From Ornithinimicrobium murale (lineage in GTDB: Bacteria; Actinomycetota; Actinomycetes; Actinomycetales; Dermatophilaceae), in NCBI RefSeq assembly GCF_003352835.1, contig NZ_QLVD01000018.1:1-57667 (forward strand): a stretch of DNA of 57,667 nt, in the 5' to 3' direction. The translations under genes and the position numbers were made by a program. Under the pieces are notes generated by a model, which saw only the letters and a list, made by a program, of their open reading frames with translations, searched no databases and was not told where the DNA came from. This document shows positions 26,703-35,457 of the stretch, piece after piece. How positions within the stretch are numbered: the stretch's first letter is position 1; each line of letters starts with the position of its first letter.

Positions 26703-28435
26703 GACGGGACTCCTGTTCGGAATGATCGACTAGCGAGACGTGACACCGCACCGACAACTGTCGCCGTAATCGCCGTGACCAGAATGGCGAGTACAGCTAC
26801 GTCGGCCAGACGGCCGTTGTTGAAGAAGTCAACGGCCAGATGCCCTACGACGGAGGTGCCAAGACCCGCCAGGAGAGCGGAAGCGGTCACCTCATTGACC
26901 GCGAGGAAGAACACAATCACCCAACCTGCCACGAGCCCCGGCAGCATCTGCGGGAGCACGACACGCACCAACGTACGCAATGGTCCGGCACCGCTAACGT
27001 TTGACGCCTCTGACAGCTCCTTGCTCGATTGGCTTACTGCCGATGCCGCGGCAGAGGCTCCCTGAGGCATGAAAGCTACGATATAGGCGAATAGCAGGAG
27101 CAGGGGCGTTCCGTACAGGATCAGCGGTGGTCGACTGAAGGTGAACAGAAACGCTGCGCCGATGACTGTGTGCGGGATGGAGGCCGGCATGAATAGGACT
27201 CCCTCAACGAGGCGGCCCCCCTTGCCAATGCTGCGGGAAGTGGAGTAGATGAGCACGGCGCTAACAGCCATGACTAGCAGTGCTGCCACCGCGCCAAGGG
27301 TGAAGCTGTTCAGGAGCGACTCTTGGGTGAGCGGGTTAGTCAGGACGCTGCGATAGGTGTCCAGTGTGAACGTCGACGGATCCAGCACGCTGGCTCGGTA
27401 TGGTTGCAGCGATCCGATCACTAGACCGATGAGTGGCAGGATCACCGCGCAAACGTAAGCGATGATGAAGAGCCGGAGCACCCATCGCCACTTTCCCAGA
27501 CGCACGACAGCGTTGGAGGACCTCTTGCCGGCGATTGTGCTGCGGTGGACGGAGCGGGCGACTCTCATCTGAAGGACCACTGCGACTTGGATGACCAGAA
27601 GCATCATCACGCCGAGCGTGATCGCGACATCCTCCTGAGGAGGGTAGACCGAGAATAGGCGGTAGATGTACACCGGTAGGGTGGTGATACCTGCGCTCGT
27701 TCCGATAATCAGCGGATATGTGAAGGCACCCACCGCCATGATCCCAACGACTAGGGAGCCACTTGCTAAAGCAGGCCGTATAACCGGGAGGGTCACTCGA
27801 CGAAGCGTCCGCAGGTGGCCCGCTCCGAACACGCGTGACGCCTCGTCGAGCGCGGGGTCGACGTTGCGGAAAGCTGCGCTGATGACCAGATACGCCAACG
27901 GAGCGAGGTTGATGGAGCTGACTAGGATGAGACCCGGAAAGTTGGCGACCGACACGGGGCCCTCGTTACCAGCAATCCCGAGGAGCTGGCGCAAAATAGC
28001 GTTGAAGACGCCCGCTCGCTCGTCGAACAACAGCACGTAGCCGAGAGCGCTGCCAATGGGTGGGATCAGCAGGGGAATCAACGGAAGCACACCGGCTAAC
28101 CAGTTGATGCGCGCGTCAGTTCGCTCGTTGATCCAAGCTAGGAGACCGCCAATGCTGGTGGCGACGACGAGCGTGCCGACGGTGTAGACGATGGTATTCC
28201 ACACCACTCGCCCGATGCCCTCGCTGTTGAGTACGGCACGCACGGGTTCGAGAGTGAACGCCCCTTCCTGGTAGAAACTGGCGATGACCATGCGGCCGAT
28301 CGGATAGACGATCAGTGCCACGACGACGAGCAGAAGCACGCCGAGCAACCAGGGCATGAACTTACGAACTAGGCCGTGGCCAGCGCGCACGGTAGAGACG
28401 GCGGGCAATTTTGCAGCAGAAGTAATCTCGGTCAT
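26699..28435 (-). CDS. Fbp-type ABC transporter permease, second importer
   Basis: Fused two-half permease of 578 residues, the same length and layout as the first importer's. The EAA-type loops are DPALDEASRVFGAGHLRTLR and SKELSEASNVSGAGPLRTLV. About 12 membrane segments. It lies between the binding-protein gene (42 bases upstream) and the amidohydrolase gene (4-base overlap). It differs strongly in sequence and is more GC-rich than the first permease, so this is not a recent tandem copy. Confidence 0.85.
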   Translation of the reverse strand: MTEITSAAKLPAVSTVRAGHGLVRKFMPWLLGVLLLVVVALIVYPIGRMVIASFYQEGAFTLEPVRAVLNSEGIGRVVWNTIVYTVGTLVVATSIGGLLAWINERTDARINWLAGVLPLIPLLIPPIGSALGYVLLFDERAGVFNAILRQLLGIAGNEGPVSVANFPGLILVSSINLAPLAYLVISAAFRNVDPALDEASRVFGAGHLRTLRRVTLPVIRPALASGSLVVGIMAVGAFTYPLIIGTSAGITTLPVYIYRLFSVYPPQEDVAITLGVMMLLVIQVAVVLQMRVARSVHRSTIAGKRSSNAVVRLGKWRWVLRLFIIAYVCAVILPLIGLVIGSLQPYRASVLDPSTFTLDTYRSVLTNPLTQESLLNSFTLGAVAALLVMAVSAVLIYSTSRSIGKGGRLVEGVLFMPASIPHTVIGAAFLFTFSRPPLILYGTPLLLLFAYIVAFMPQGASAAASAVSQSSKELSEASNVSGAGPLRTLVRVVLPQMLPGLVAGWVIVFFLAVNEVTASALLAGLGTSVVGHLAVDFFNNGRLADVAVLAILVTAITATVVGAVSRLASRSFRTGVPS

Positions 28436-28477
28436 CGGTGCTCTTCCCGTATTGACGCGTTGAGGGTTTTGAGCAGC

Positions 28478-29551
28478 TCAGGCTCCGATATTGAGTAGCT
28501 CGAGAAAGCGCGGCAAGCTCTCAAGCGCTTCCTCCGGCGAAGGGTCCACCAAGGTGTCCGGCATCGGTAGCGATCCTTTTATCTTGTCCGGTCCGTAGAA
28601 GGAAACGCCTACACCATCGTTAACGAGCTGCTGGCCCTCCTCGCTCAGAATATAGGATATCCATTGCTCGGCTGCCTCGGGGTTCGGGCCAGAGTTCACC
28701 ATTCCTGAGTAGAAGTACAGCATGTGGGTTGGCGACGGAGCTCGCGGGATCGTCGCTATAGGCGCCTTCGTCTCGACGAAAGGCAGCAGGTTCATGTCGA
28801 GGCCGGGGAAGGCGATCGATCCGCCGCCTGCCGCGACGGTCTCGGTGGCAGCCGGAGCATTCGGGGTTAGTCGAACCTCTTGCTTCGCTAGTTCTGTGAA
28901 GAATTCGTCGCCGTACGCAGAGTGGATCATCAGGAACAGTCGGCCCTGGGACGTCTGGTTGTTCCGAGGATCTGCCATGAGGATCTCGCCCTTGAACCGG
29001 CTGTCGAGCAGGTCCCCCCAGCCCGTCGGCACCTCGTCTTCGGCGACGGCGTCTGTGTTGTAGAGGATCGTCTCCGGCGATTGACTGAACAAGATGCGCT
29101 TCTCTTGGGGGTCCCACTCTGCGGGGATGGCGTTGTAGTTCTCCACAGTGGTGAGGTCGCGGAGCATGTCCTGCGCCACGAGGTCCCGGAAGACCAGCGG
29201 GTCACCAAGGGTGATGATGTCGGCTGTATGCTGCCCGGCACGCTGCTCCTCCATAAACCGCTGCGCGAGGGCTCCGGTGGCTAGCCGCAGGGACTCCACC
29301 GGTATCCCGGTCTTCGCAGTAAATCCCGCGGCGAGCCTCTCCTGAACGGGAGGCACCGTCGTGGCGTAGACGACCAGCCTGCTGCTACCGCCACCATCGT
29401 CGGAGGAGCCGCCGGTCGTGGATGAGGAGTCACCTCCGCAACCTGCCAGCCCCCCCAAGATGCCTGCACCCGCAAGTGCACTCAGGCCTTGGAGAACCTG
29501 CCGTCGATCGAATGTCAACCCTGCACCGGGCACGGCGAATTTGTCTGCCAT
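28478..29551 (-). CDS. Tat-exported solute-binding lipoprotein, second importer
   Basis: Binding protein of 357 residues. The N-terminus has the twin-arginine motif FDRRQVLQ (Arg16-Arg17), a hydrophobic stretch and the lipobox LAGC (Cys38), followed by a Gly/Ser linker. The body is family-1-like (LVVYATTVPPVQERLAAGF; YNTDAVAEDEVPTGWGDLLD). Export of a folded protein followed by lipid anchoring is expected. First gene of the minus-strand importer operon. Confidence 0.83.
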   Translation of the reverse strand: MADKFAVPGAGLTFDRRQVLQGLSALAGAGILGGLAGCGGDSSSTTGGSSDDGGGSSRLVVYATTVPPVQERLAAGFTAKTGIPVESLRLATGALAQRFMEEQRAGQHTADIITLGDPLVFRDLVAQDMLRDLTTVENYNAIPAEWDPQEKRILFSQSPETILYNTDAVAEDEVPTGWGDLLDSRFKGEILMADPRNNQTSQGRLFLMIHSAYGDEFFTELAKQEVRLTPNAPAATETVAAGGGSIAFPGLDMNLLPFVETKAPIATIPRAPSPTHMLYFYSGMVNSGPNPEAAEQWISYILSEEGQQLVNDGVGVSFYGPDKIKGSLPMPDTLVDPSPEEALESLPRFLELLNIGA

Positions 29552-29903
29552 GGAGTACTCCTGTCCATCGTTTTGGGGTGTTCTCCCTGGGGGCCGCGGC
29601 GTCTACTATGTGAGTTGCCGTCTTCCCATGTAGCACGACGCTAGAAGCAAAGAGTACGCAAAGTCAAGGGTTTCAATCGATCTGCAGATTACGCCGCACG
29701 CGGCGGTGGCCCACAGCCCAGCCGGTTCGGGAGAGGTTGTTGACTCGACCGAGGAGGCGTGCTTGGATCTACCCACCCGCACACTGGTCTCCTTACGTAG
29801 ATGAGCGAGTCTAGGTGGTACCGACTGGTCTGCGCCGAAGCGTGGCAGGTGACGTCGCTTGCCGCAGTCACGCCTGCCGGCCTCGGTAGGCCCGTTCTGA
29901 AAG
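29552..29903. other. divergent intergenic region between the two parts of importer 2
   Basis: About 350 bases between the binding-protein gene (minus) and the ATPase gene (plus). The minus promoter is annotated at 29638-29667. On the plus strand TTGACT at 29740-29745 is a possible -35 box, but no good -10 follows. No small gene is evident. Confidence 0.45.
29638..29667 (-). promoter_or_regulatory. promoter of the second importer operon
   Basis: Read on the minus strand: TTGACT (29667-29662), 18 bases, TAGCGT (29643-29638). It faces the binding-protein gene with a leader of about 80 bases. Confidence 0.5.
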
Positions 29904-31085
29904 GTGATGGTGCTGATGAACAGGCAGATCCAGGTCCATGAGGAGGTTACGGGAGCCGAAGTAGAGAGGGAACAAGCGGTACGCATACGCGCTCGGGACG
30001 TCCGCAAGACTTACAGCAGTCAGCGTGGTGGTGAGGTCGTGGCACTCGATGGCGTCTCCCTCGACATCAAGGCTGGTCAGATGGCCGTTCTCCTGGGCCC
30101 CAGCGGCTGTGGCAAGACGACACTGCTTCGTTCTATCGCGGGCCTTGAGCAGCCCCAGGGTGGCGACATTGAGATCGATGGAACGCTTGTCTACTCCGCT
30201 TCCCGCAAGACCTGGATCCCGCCCGAGCGCCGGCAGCTGAGCATGGTCTTCCAGTCGTATGCACTGTGGCCCCATATGACGGTGTTCGAGAACGTTGCCT
30301 TCCCACTGAGGTCGCGGCGGACGCCTAAGGACCGCATTCGAGGCAAGGTTCTGCATGTGCTCGAGGCGGTCGGCCTGTCCGGCTACGAGCAGCGACACCC
30401 ATCCCAGCTCTCCGGTGGACAACAGCAGCGCGTGGCGCTGGCGCGTGCGATCGTTGCCGATGTCGGTGTCGTCCTATTCGACGAGCCGCTCTCAAACGTC
30501 GACGCCAAAGTGCGTGAGCAGGTCAGAAACGAGATCGTTGCGCTTCAGTCCACGTTCGGCTTCGCGGGCTTGTACGTGACGCACGACCAGGTGGAGGCCG
30601 GTGCACTGGCGGAGGTGCTGGTGGTGATGGACCACGGTCGCATCGAGCAGACGGGCCGACCCCAAGAGCTGTATGACGCGCCGGCATCCAGGTATGTCGC
30701 CAACTTTATGGGCACGATCTCTGAGATTTCTGGGAGCGTGTCCGGCATCAACGCTTCAGGGGTTGTAACCCTTCAGACGGCACTTGGACCAATAAGCGGC
30801 ACAGCTAGCGCCAGTTTGGCTGTCGGTTCGGAGGTCGTTGCCGCTTTCCGCCCAGAGCGCGCACTGCTCAGCTATGACGAGCCGGGTGATACAGCGAACG
30901 TCTGGCGCTGTGCCGTCAAACACAAGATGTTCATGGGGTCCTACATGGAAGTGCTCCTGGACATCATGTTCGGCGACGAGAGGTGCGGTGCGACCGTGAC
31001 CGCGCCCCGGGGGTCGGGCTTCCGCGAAGGTAGTGAGGCGTGGATCCATGTGCCAGTGGAGTCGATGTTGGTACTGAATCCCTGA
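29904..31085 (+). CDS. ABC transporter ATP-binding protein, second importer
   Basis: ATPase of about 390 residues. Walker A GPSGCGKTT, Q-loop VFQSYALWPHM, signature LSGGQQQR, Walker B VVLFDEPLS, YVTHDQ with the switch His, and a C-terminal TOBE-like part. It is transcribed divergently from its presumed partners (binding protein and permease). The start is uncertain: GTG 29904, ATG 29907 and ATG 29919 are all in frame, with only a weak AAAGG site. Confidence 0.83.
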   Translation: MMVLMNRQIQVHEEVTGAEVEREQAVRIRARDVRKTYSSQRGGEVVALDGVSLDIKAGQMAVLLGPSGCGKTTLLRSIAGLEQPQGGDIEIDGTLVYSASRKTWIPPERRQLSMVFQSYALWPHMTVFENVAFPLRSRRTPKDRIRGKVLHVLEAVGLSGYEQRHPSQLSGGQQQRVALARAIVADVGVVLFDEPLSNVDAKVREQVRNEIVALQSTFGFAGLYVTHDQVEAGALAEVLVVMDHGRIEQTGRPQELYDAPASRYVANFMGTISEISGSVSGINASGVVTLQTALGPISGTASASLAVGSEVVAAFRPERALLSYDEPGDTANVWRCAVKHKMFMGSYMEVLLDIMFGDERCGATVTAPRGSGFREGSEAWIHVPVESMLVLNP

Positions 31086-31119
31086 CTGTCGTATCTTGTC
31101 AAGGGGAGGATAGGGACGC

Positions 31120-31480
31120 GTGGGAGGCCTGCCCTGGTGCTCCAGGGGTCTCCCAGCGGCGTGCGATATGACGCGCGTAGTGCTCGAGGGTGGTGCGGAC
31201 GACGCACTCGTGTTTCCGCCGTACCTCAGCCCGCACTGTGACGAGACGCTGTTCGACTACTACGCTGCTATTGTGGCAGTTGCTGGCCAGGGACTCGATC
31301 TCATCATCTATCAACGCGGTGGCAGAGAATTGCCTACTGAAACCCTGTGTCGGCTCGCCGCCTCGACAACGTCATCAGGCTAAAGGACGGGAACGGGATA
31401 GTCGACGTGATGCAGCCTGCGGTGGCGCACCTCAATGTGGGCGGCCAGCGCACCCGCGTTCCGAGCAGATTTTGCCTTCT
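31120..31480 (+). pseudogene. remnant of a second dehydratase gene (DHDPS superfamily)
   Basis: The translation matches the middle of the dehydratase encoded at 11418-12410: GGADDALVFPPYLSP, LFDYYAAI, LDLIIYQRGG, then, after a one-base frameshift near 31350-31370, RLDNVIRLKDGNGIVDVMQ with the Schiff-base Lys. The N-terminal third and the C-terminal half are absent. It is a decayed paralogue beside importer 2, mirroring the intact gene beside importer 1. Confidence 0.75.
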
Positions 31481-31487
31481 GTGGCTG

Positions 31488-32429
31488 TCAGGCAGTAACC
31501 ACGTTCCGAAGTGGTTCTCCCCTCAGGAGTGCATTGAGGTTCGCTTCGATGAGGGCCGGCGCATCCACCGGCCTGCCTCCTGCGGCGTGGGGCGAAATGA
31601 TGACGTTCGGCAGATCCCATAGCTGGGAACCCTGGGGGAGTGGCTCGGCGTGGAACACGTCGAGCGCTGCGCCCGCGATATGCCCCTGCTGTAAAGCAGA
31701 GGCTAGCGCCTCTTCGTCCACGGTCGTCCCACGCCCAACGTTGACGACCAAGGATCTGCTCGGCAACAGGCACAGGGTCTTCGCGTTGAGTGCCATCTTC
31801 GTCTCCTCTATACCTGGGAGAATCATGATGAGCACATCTGTGATTGGGAGGAGATGCGGCAGTTCGTCCGAGGTGACCACGCGGTAGCCGGCACGTGTGC
31901 CGGCCGACCGTGCTACTCCGGTTACTTCTGCACCAAGTGCTTCAAGATGAGGAGCGAGCGTAGTAGCGATGCCTCCAAAGCCCCAGATCGTGACCTTCGC
32001 GCCACGCAGCGATAGGACTTCATCTACTCGGTTCGCCTGACTCCGCCCCCCGAGCTCAGCCGGCCATCGACGACCGATCTGTGCGCGGACCATCTCGTTA
32101 ATTCGACGAGTTGCGGCCAACGTCAAGGCAAGAGCATGCTCGGCCACTGTGACATCGTGCAAGCCTCTACCGCTCGTGACGATGACTCCAGGTCGAAATC
32201 CTGCTTGGAGGACTGCGTCGGGACCTGCGGCAAGCGCCTGAACCCAGCGAAGCTGCGTGAGGTCCCGAGCGAAGTCCTGCAGTTGATGCCTGGTGTTGCC
32301 CCACGCCACAAGGAACTCCGCGTTCCAGTGCTCGTCCGGCAACTGCCGGATGCAGGCATATCGGACGGGTGTGACGTCCGCGGGCAGAGCGAGGTTCAGC
32401 TCGATACTGTCTGGAAGTAGGATCTTCAT
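31488..32429 (-). CDS. D-2-hydroxyacid dehydrogenase (NAD-dependent)
   Basis: Enzyme of 313 residues interconverting a 2-hydroxy acid and a 2-oxo acid. It has the NAD site GFGGIATTLAPHLEALGAEV, Arg in VVNVGRGTTVD, Glu in DVFHAEPLP and catalytic His in ISPHAAGG. The ATG at 32429 is chosen because the family start (MKILLPD) lies there; sequence upstream in frame is not protein-like. It converges on the dehydratase remnant. TCTACATATGTG lies just upstream. Confidence 0.83.
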   Translation of the reverse strand: MKILLPDSIELNLALPADVTPVRYACIRQLPDEHWNAEFLVAWGNTRHQLQDFARDLTQLRWVQALAAGPDAVLQAGFRPGVIVTSGRGLHDVTVAEHALALTLAATRRINEMVRAQIGRRWPAELGGRSQANRVDEVLSLRGAKVTIWGFGGIATTLAPHLEALGAEVTGVARSAGTRAGYRVVTSDELPHLLPITDVLIMILPGIEETKMALNAKTLCLLPSRSLVVNVGRGTTVDEEALASALQQGHIAGAALDVFHAEPLPQGSQLWDLPNVIISPHAAGGRPVDAPALIEANLNALLRGEPLRNVVTA

Positions 32430-32434
32430 AGGTG

Positions 32435-32661
32435 TCAGTATTTCACATATGTAGATGTTATTGAGCGCGGGGAGGCGGGCCTGTGGACCAGCCCCTCGGT
32501 GGGGACCTGGTCGATGAGGACGAAGCAGTGCCGGCACCAGCCACTCTCCGGCGCTATGGACCCGGTGGGACCTCGCAGCCACAGGGTGTCCGGCAGCCTG
32601 GCGGGGGCAGTGCCGCACGCCGGACGGTGGCCCCGAGGGCTGTATGCCGAGGCGCAGGCCA
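32435..32661 (-). pseudogene. possible Cys-containing protein fragment
   Basis: This minus-strand frame has no ATG but shows GC-rich third positions and a protein-like reading: HRPACGTAPARLPDTLW, APESGWCRHCFVLIDQVP. The CRHC knuckle with an earlier CG could be a zinc site. It begins after an in-frame stop and may be the tail of a gene truncated when the island joined the GC-rich chromosome at about 32.5 kb. Low certainty. Confidence 0.25.
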
Positions 32662-32687
32662 GTCAGCAGCCGCACGTGGCGCTCGGG

Positions 32688-33635
32688 CTAGGCCGTGCTC
32701 CCGGAGAGCTCCCGCAGGGTGGCGAGGGTGAGGGCCGCGGCGTCGGTGTGTGCGGTCAGCCGGCGCTGGAGCGCGATGATCCGTCGTCGTGGAGTCGGGT
32801 CAGTGAGGGGCCGCGCGACGATCCCGTCGGGCACCCGCCGGGCGGCCAGGGCCGGCAGGGCCGTGACGCCGAGGCGCGCGGCCACCAGCCCGATCGCTGC
32901 CTGGTGGTCGTCGCACCGAGCGGCAAAGCGTGGTTGGAAACCGGCCGCCTGACACGCATCGGTGAGGATGCGCAACGTCGGGCTGTCATACACGACGTTG
33001 TCGATCCAGGTCTCTTCGGCCAGCTCGGCGAGCCGCACCTGTCCGGACTGTGCCAGGGGGTGGCCGTCAGGCAGTAGCACGACGTAGGGGTCCATCCCGA
33101 GGTCGTGGCGGATCAACCCCTCGGGCGCCGCGCTGTTCGGCGGGCGTTCGGTCCGTGACGGGCTGACAGGAGGCGTGCCGATAGCTGGCTCGACGAGCTC
33201 AGAGCGCACGTCCAGATCGGGAGGACGTCTGCCCCGGCCGCCGTGCGGCTCGCTGATGCTCACCTCGAGCGTCACCCCCGGCAGCTCGCGCCGCAGTCGG
33301 TCGGCGATCTCCGGCACCCACGCCTGCGCGACCGAAGCGAAGCAGGCGATGCTCAGGTGCTCGGTGTGCCCGTCGCGCAGGTCGGCCACGACGTGGTCCA
33401 GCCGGCCCAGGGAGGCGATGACCTCACCGCCCTCCTCCGCCAGCCGCAGGCCGGCAGCGGTCGGCTGGAGCCCCCGACCCACGCGCGTCGTCAGGACCAG
33501 GCGGGTCTCCCGCTGGAGAAGTTTGACGTGCTGGCTGACGGTCGAGGGGGTGTAGCCCAGGTGCCGGGCGGCGGCGTGGATGGAACCGCTGGCGACCACG
33601 GCCTGCCAGACCCGCAGCCGCTGCACATCGATCAT
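32688..33635 (-). CDS. LysR family transcriptional regulator
   Basis: Regulator of 315 residues. The winged helix-turn-helix is at residues 1-60 (QRLRVWQAVVASGSIHAAAR; YTPSTVSQHVKLLQRE). The effector-binding domain begins near LSIACFASVAQAWVPEIADR. It is divergent from a LysE-family exporter gene 129 bases away, the classic arrangement in which LysR activates the exporter when its amino acid accumulates. Start: ATG at 33635. Confidence 0.87.
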   Translation of the reverse strand: MIDVQRLRVWQAVVASGSIHAAARHLGYTPSTVSQHVKLLQRETRLVLTTRVGRGLQPTAAGLRLAEEGGEVIASLGRLDHVVADLRDGHTEHLSIACFASVAQAWVPEIADRLRRELPGVTLEVSISEPHGGRGRRPPDLDVRSELVEPAIGTPPVSPSRTERPPNSAAPEGLIRHDLGMDPYVVLLPDGHPLAQSGQVRLAELAEETWIDNVVYDSPTLRILTDACQAAGFQPRFAARCDDHQAAIGLVAARLGVTALPALAARRVPDGIVARPLTDPTPRRRIIALQRRLTAHTDAAALTLATLRELSGSTA

Positions 33636-33764
33636 CACCCAATCATATGTGACAGACGAACAATTGTGCGGTGATTGGTGCTTGTGGGCTGACGGTCCGC
33701 GGCCGCACTCTGGAGAGGTGCACCACTCCCTGCTGATCGTGCGGCACTCCACGCCGCGAGCATC

Positions 33765-34385
33765 ATGACCTGGCCTCTGCTGGGCGGGCTGATCTCGGTC
33801 AGTCTAATCCTGGCTCTCACGCCCGGTCCGGACACCCTGCTCACGCTGCGCTGCGGTGCCCGGTCGACCGTGGCGGGATTCCGCTACGCAGCCGGTGCCG
33901 CCACGGGGATCGTGGTGTGGTCGCTCTTTGCCCTGACGGGGCTGCGGCTGGCGCTGGACCGCTGGCCGCAGCTGCTCCCCGCGGTCACCGCCGTGGGCGG
34001 TGTCCTCATCCTGGCGCTGGGGCTGGCTGCCCTGCGCAACGGGCTGCGCCACCACGCCGTTGGGGCACCGCTGACACCGCCCAGGCGCCCGGCGGTCGTC
34101 GGGCTCGCCAGCAGCCTGACCAACCCGAAGACGGGCCTGATCTTCCTCGCGGCCTTCCCGCGGGTCCTGCCCGATGACCTGACGCTCAGCTCGGCCGTGG
34201 TCGTCCCGGCGATCGCGGCGGGAAGCGTGGGCCTCTGGTTGGCGCTGCTGGCCTCGGTCGCCGGTCGCGGGAGGGTCGGTCGCGTGCTCACCGGCCCGTC
34301 GTTCGAGGTGGTGTCGGGGTTGGTGCTCGCCGGCATGGGGGCGCTGGCTGTCTATGAGGGGCTCGCGCACGGGGCCATCGCGTAG
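33765..34385 (+). CDS. LysE/RhtB family exporter
   Basis: Membrane protein of 206 residues with about six segments. The family signature ILALTPGPDTLLTLRCGA is near the N-terminus, and NPKTGLIFLAAFPRVLP is in the middle. Such proteins export amino acids or related small molecules. Probably regulated by the divergent LysR protein. Confidence 0.85.
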   Translation: MTWPLLGGLISVSLILALTPGPDTLLTLRCGARSTVAGFRYAAGAATGIVVWSLFALTGLRLALDRWPQLLPAVTAVGGVLILALGLAALRNGLRHHAVGAPLTPPRRPAVVGLASSLTNPKTGLIFLAAFPRVLPDDLTLSSAVVVPAIAAGSVGLWLALLASVAGRGRVGRVLTGPSFEVVSGLVLAGMGALAVYEGLAHGAIA

Positions 34386-34392
34386 GCCACAC

Positions 34393-35349
34393 TCATCGTC
34401 GCGAGAGGCGGGCCGGCCGTCGTGACAGGCGGGCAGCCAGGGCCCCGGCTCCCGCCATGCCGGCCAGGGCGCGCCCGGCGGAGACGCCGGCCACCTGCCA
34501 GTCGATCGCGGTCTGCCCGACCAGCTCGTTGGGGATCACGGTGATGACGAAGAGGTACGTGCCCCACGCGGCCAGTGCCCCCGTCCCGATGAAGGCGACC
34601 ACGACGACCGCCCGGGCTGCGCGTCCACGCAGGTCGGGATGCTGGAGCGCCAGGAGTGCCGCCGCAGCGGTGCAGGCCACCGCCAGGTCGAGCAGGCGGG
34701 TGCCCAGCGGCAGCGTGCGGAGGGTCATGTGCCCGACCATCGAGACCACGATGAGAGTCGCGACCCCGACCAGCACCCGACGGGCGAACGGGGTGAGGGC
34801 CGGCAGCTGCTGCCCTCCCCAGCGCTGGTGGGCGTAGATCGCAAAGGCCCCCAGCAGGCCGATGCCCAGGCCAGCGAACCCGGCATAGACCACGGGATAC
34901 ACCCAGGCGTCCAGGGGCGGGAGCTCCTCGGTCGGCGGCTGGGACGGCGCCACGGCCTGGACGACCAGGGCCAGTGGCAGCGACACCAGGATCTGACCGA
35001 GCAGGCCCGCGCCGATCCACATCGGCGGCAGCACGAGCCACGCCGGCGCGCGGAGCCCGCGGCGGGTGAGGAAGACGACCGCGAGCACCAGCGCCACGAC
35101 GTCCAGGGCCAGGGTGAGGGAGTTGAGGATCTGCATGGCGGTGCTGCGCCCGAACTCCGGGTCGTTCAGCCCGGTCCGCGACCCGGAGAGCCAGGCCACC
35201 TTGAGGGCCAGGTAGGGCAGCGTCGCCAGGGCGGCGAACCCAGCCAGCGCGCGCCGGGGCCTGCCGACCGGTGGCAGAGCAGGACGGTCGGGAAGGCCAC
35301 CGGGGGAGCGGGTGTCGTTGGCTGGGTGTGGTGTCCGTGTCTGTTCCAT
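34393..35349 (-). CDS. hypothetical integral membrane protein
   Basis: Protein of 318 residues with about seven to eight hydrophobic segments (FAALATLPYLALKVAWLSG; LDVVALVLAVVFLTRRG) and a proline-rich loop (APSQPPTEELPPLDAW). The C-terminus is basic (RLSRRPARLSRR). No catalytic motif was recognised. It is divergent from the histidine kinase gene 108 bases away, so it may be the target or partner of that two-component system. Confidence 0.65.
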   Translation of the reverse strand: MEQTRTPHPANDTRSPGGLPDRPALPPVGRPRRALAGFAALATLPYLALKVAWLSGSRTGLNDPEFGRSTAMQILNSLTLALDVVALVLAVVFLTRRGLRAPAWLVLPPMWIGAGLLGQILVSLPLALVVQAVAPSQPPTEELPPLDAWVYPVVYAGFAGLGIGLLGAFAIYAHQRWGGQQLPALTPFARRVLVGVATLIVVSMVGHMTLRTLPLGTRLLDLAVACTAAAALLALQHPDLRGRAARAVVVVAFIGTGALAAWGTYLFVITVIPNELVGQTAIDWQVAGVSAGRALAGMAGAGALAARLSRRPARLSRR

Positions 35350-35457
35350 GACTCCACGGTCCAGCCGGTATGCCGTGTCGCACCTCCCGCACACGGGGGT
35401 TCCTGGTCCCTCGGAAGGGGGAGGAGCAGGGGACGGCCGACTGACAGACTGACGGGC

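Noticed and set aside
34352..35392. Long minus-strand frame rich in Arg, Pro and Gly over the membrane protein gene
   Set aside because: It is the shadow of the real membrane protein frame; composition is typical of GC-rich antisense or shifted frames.
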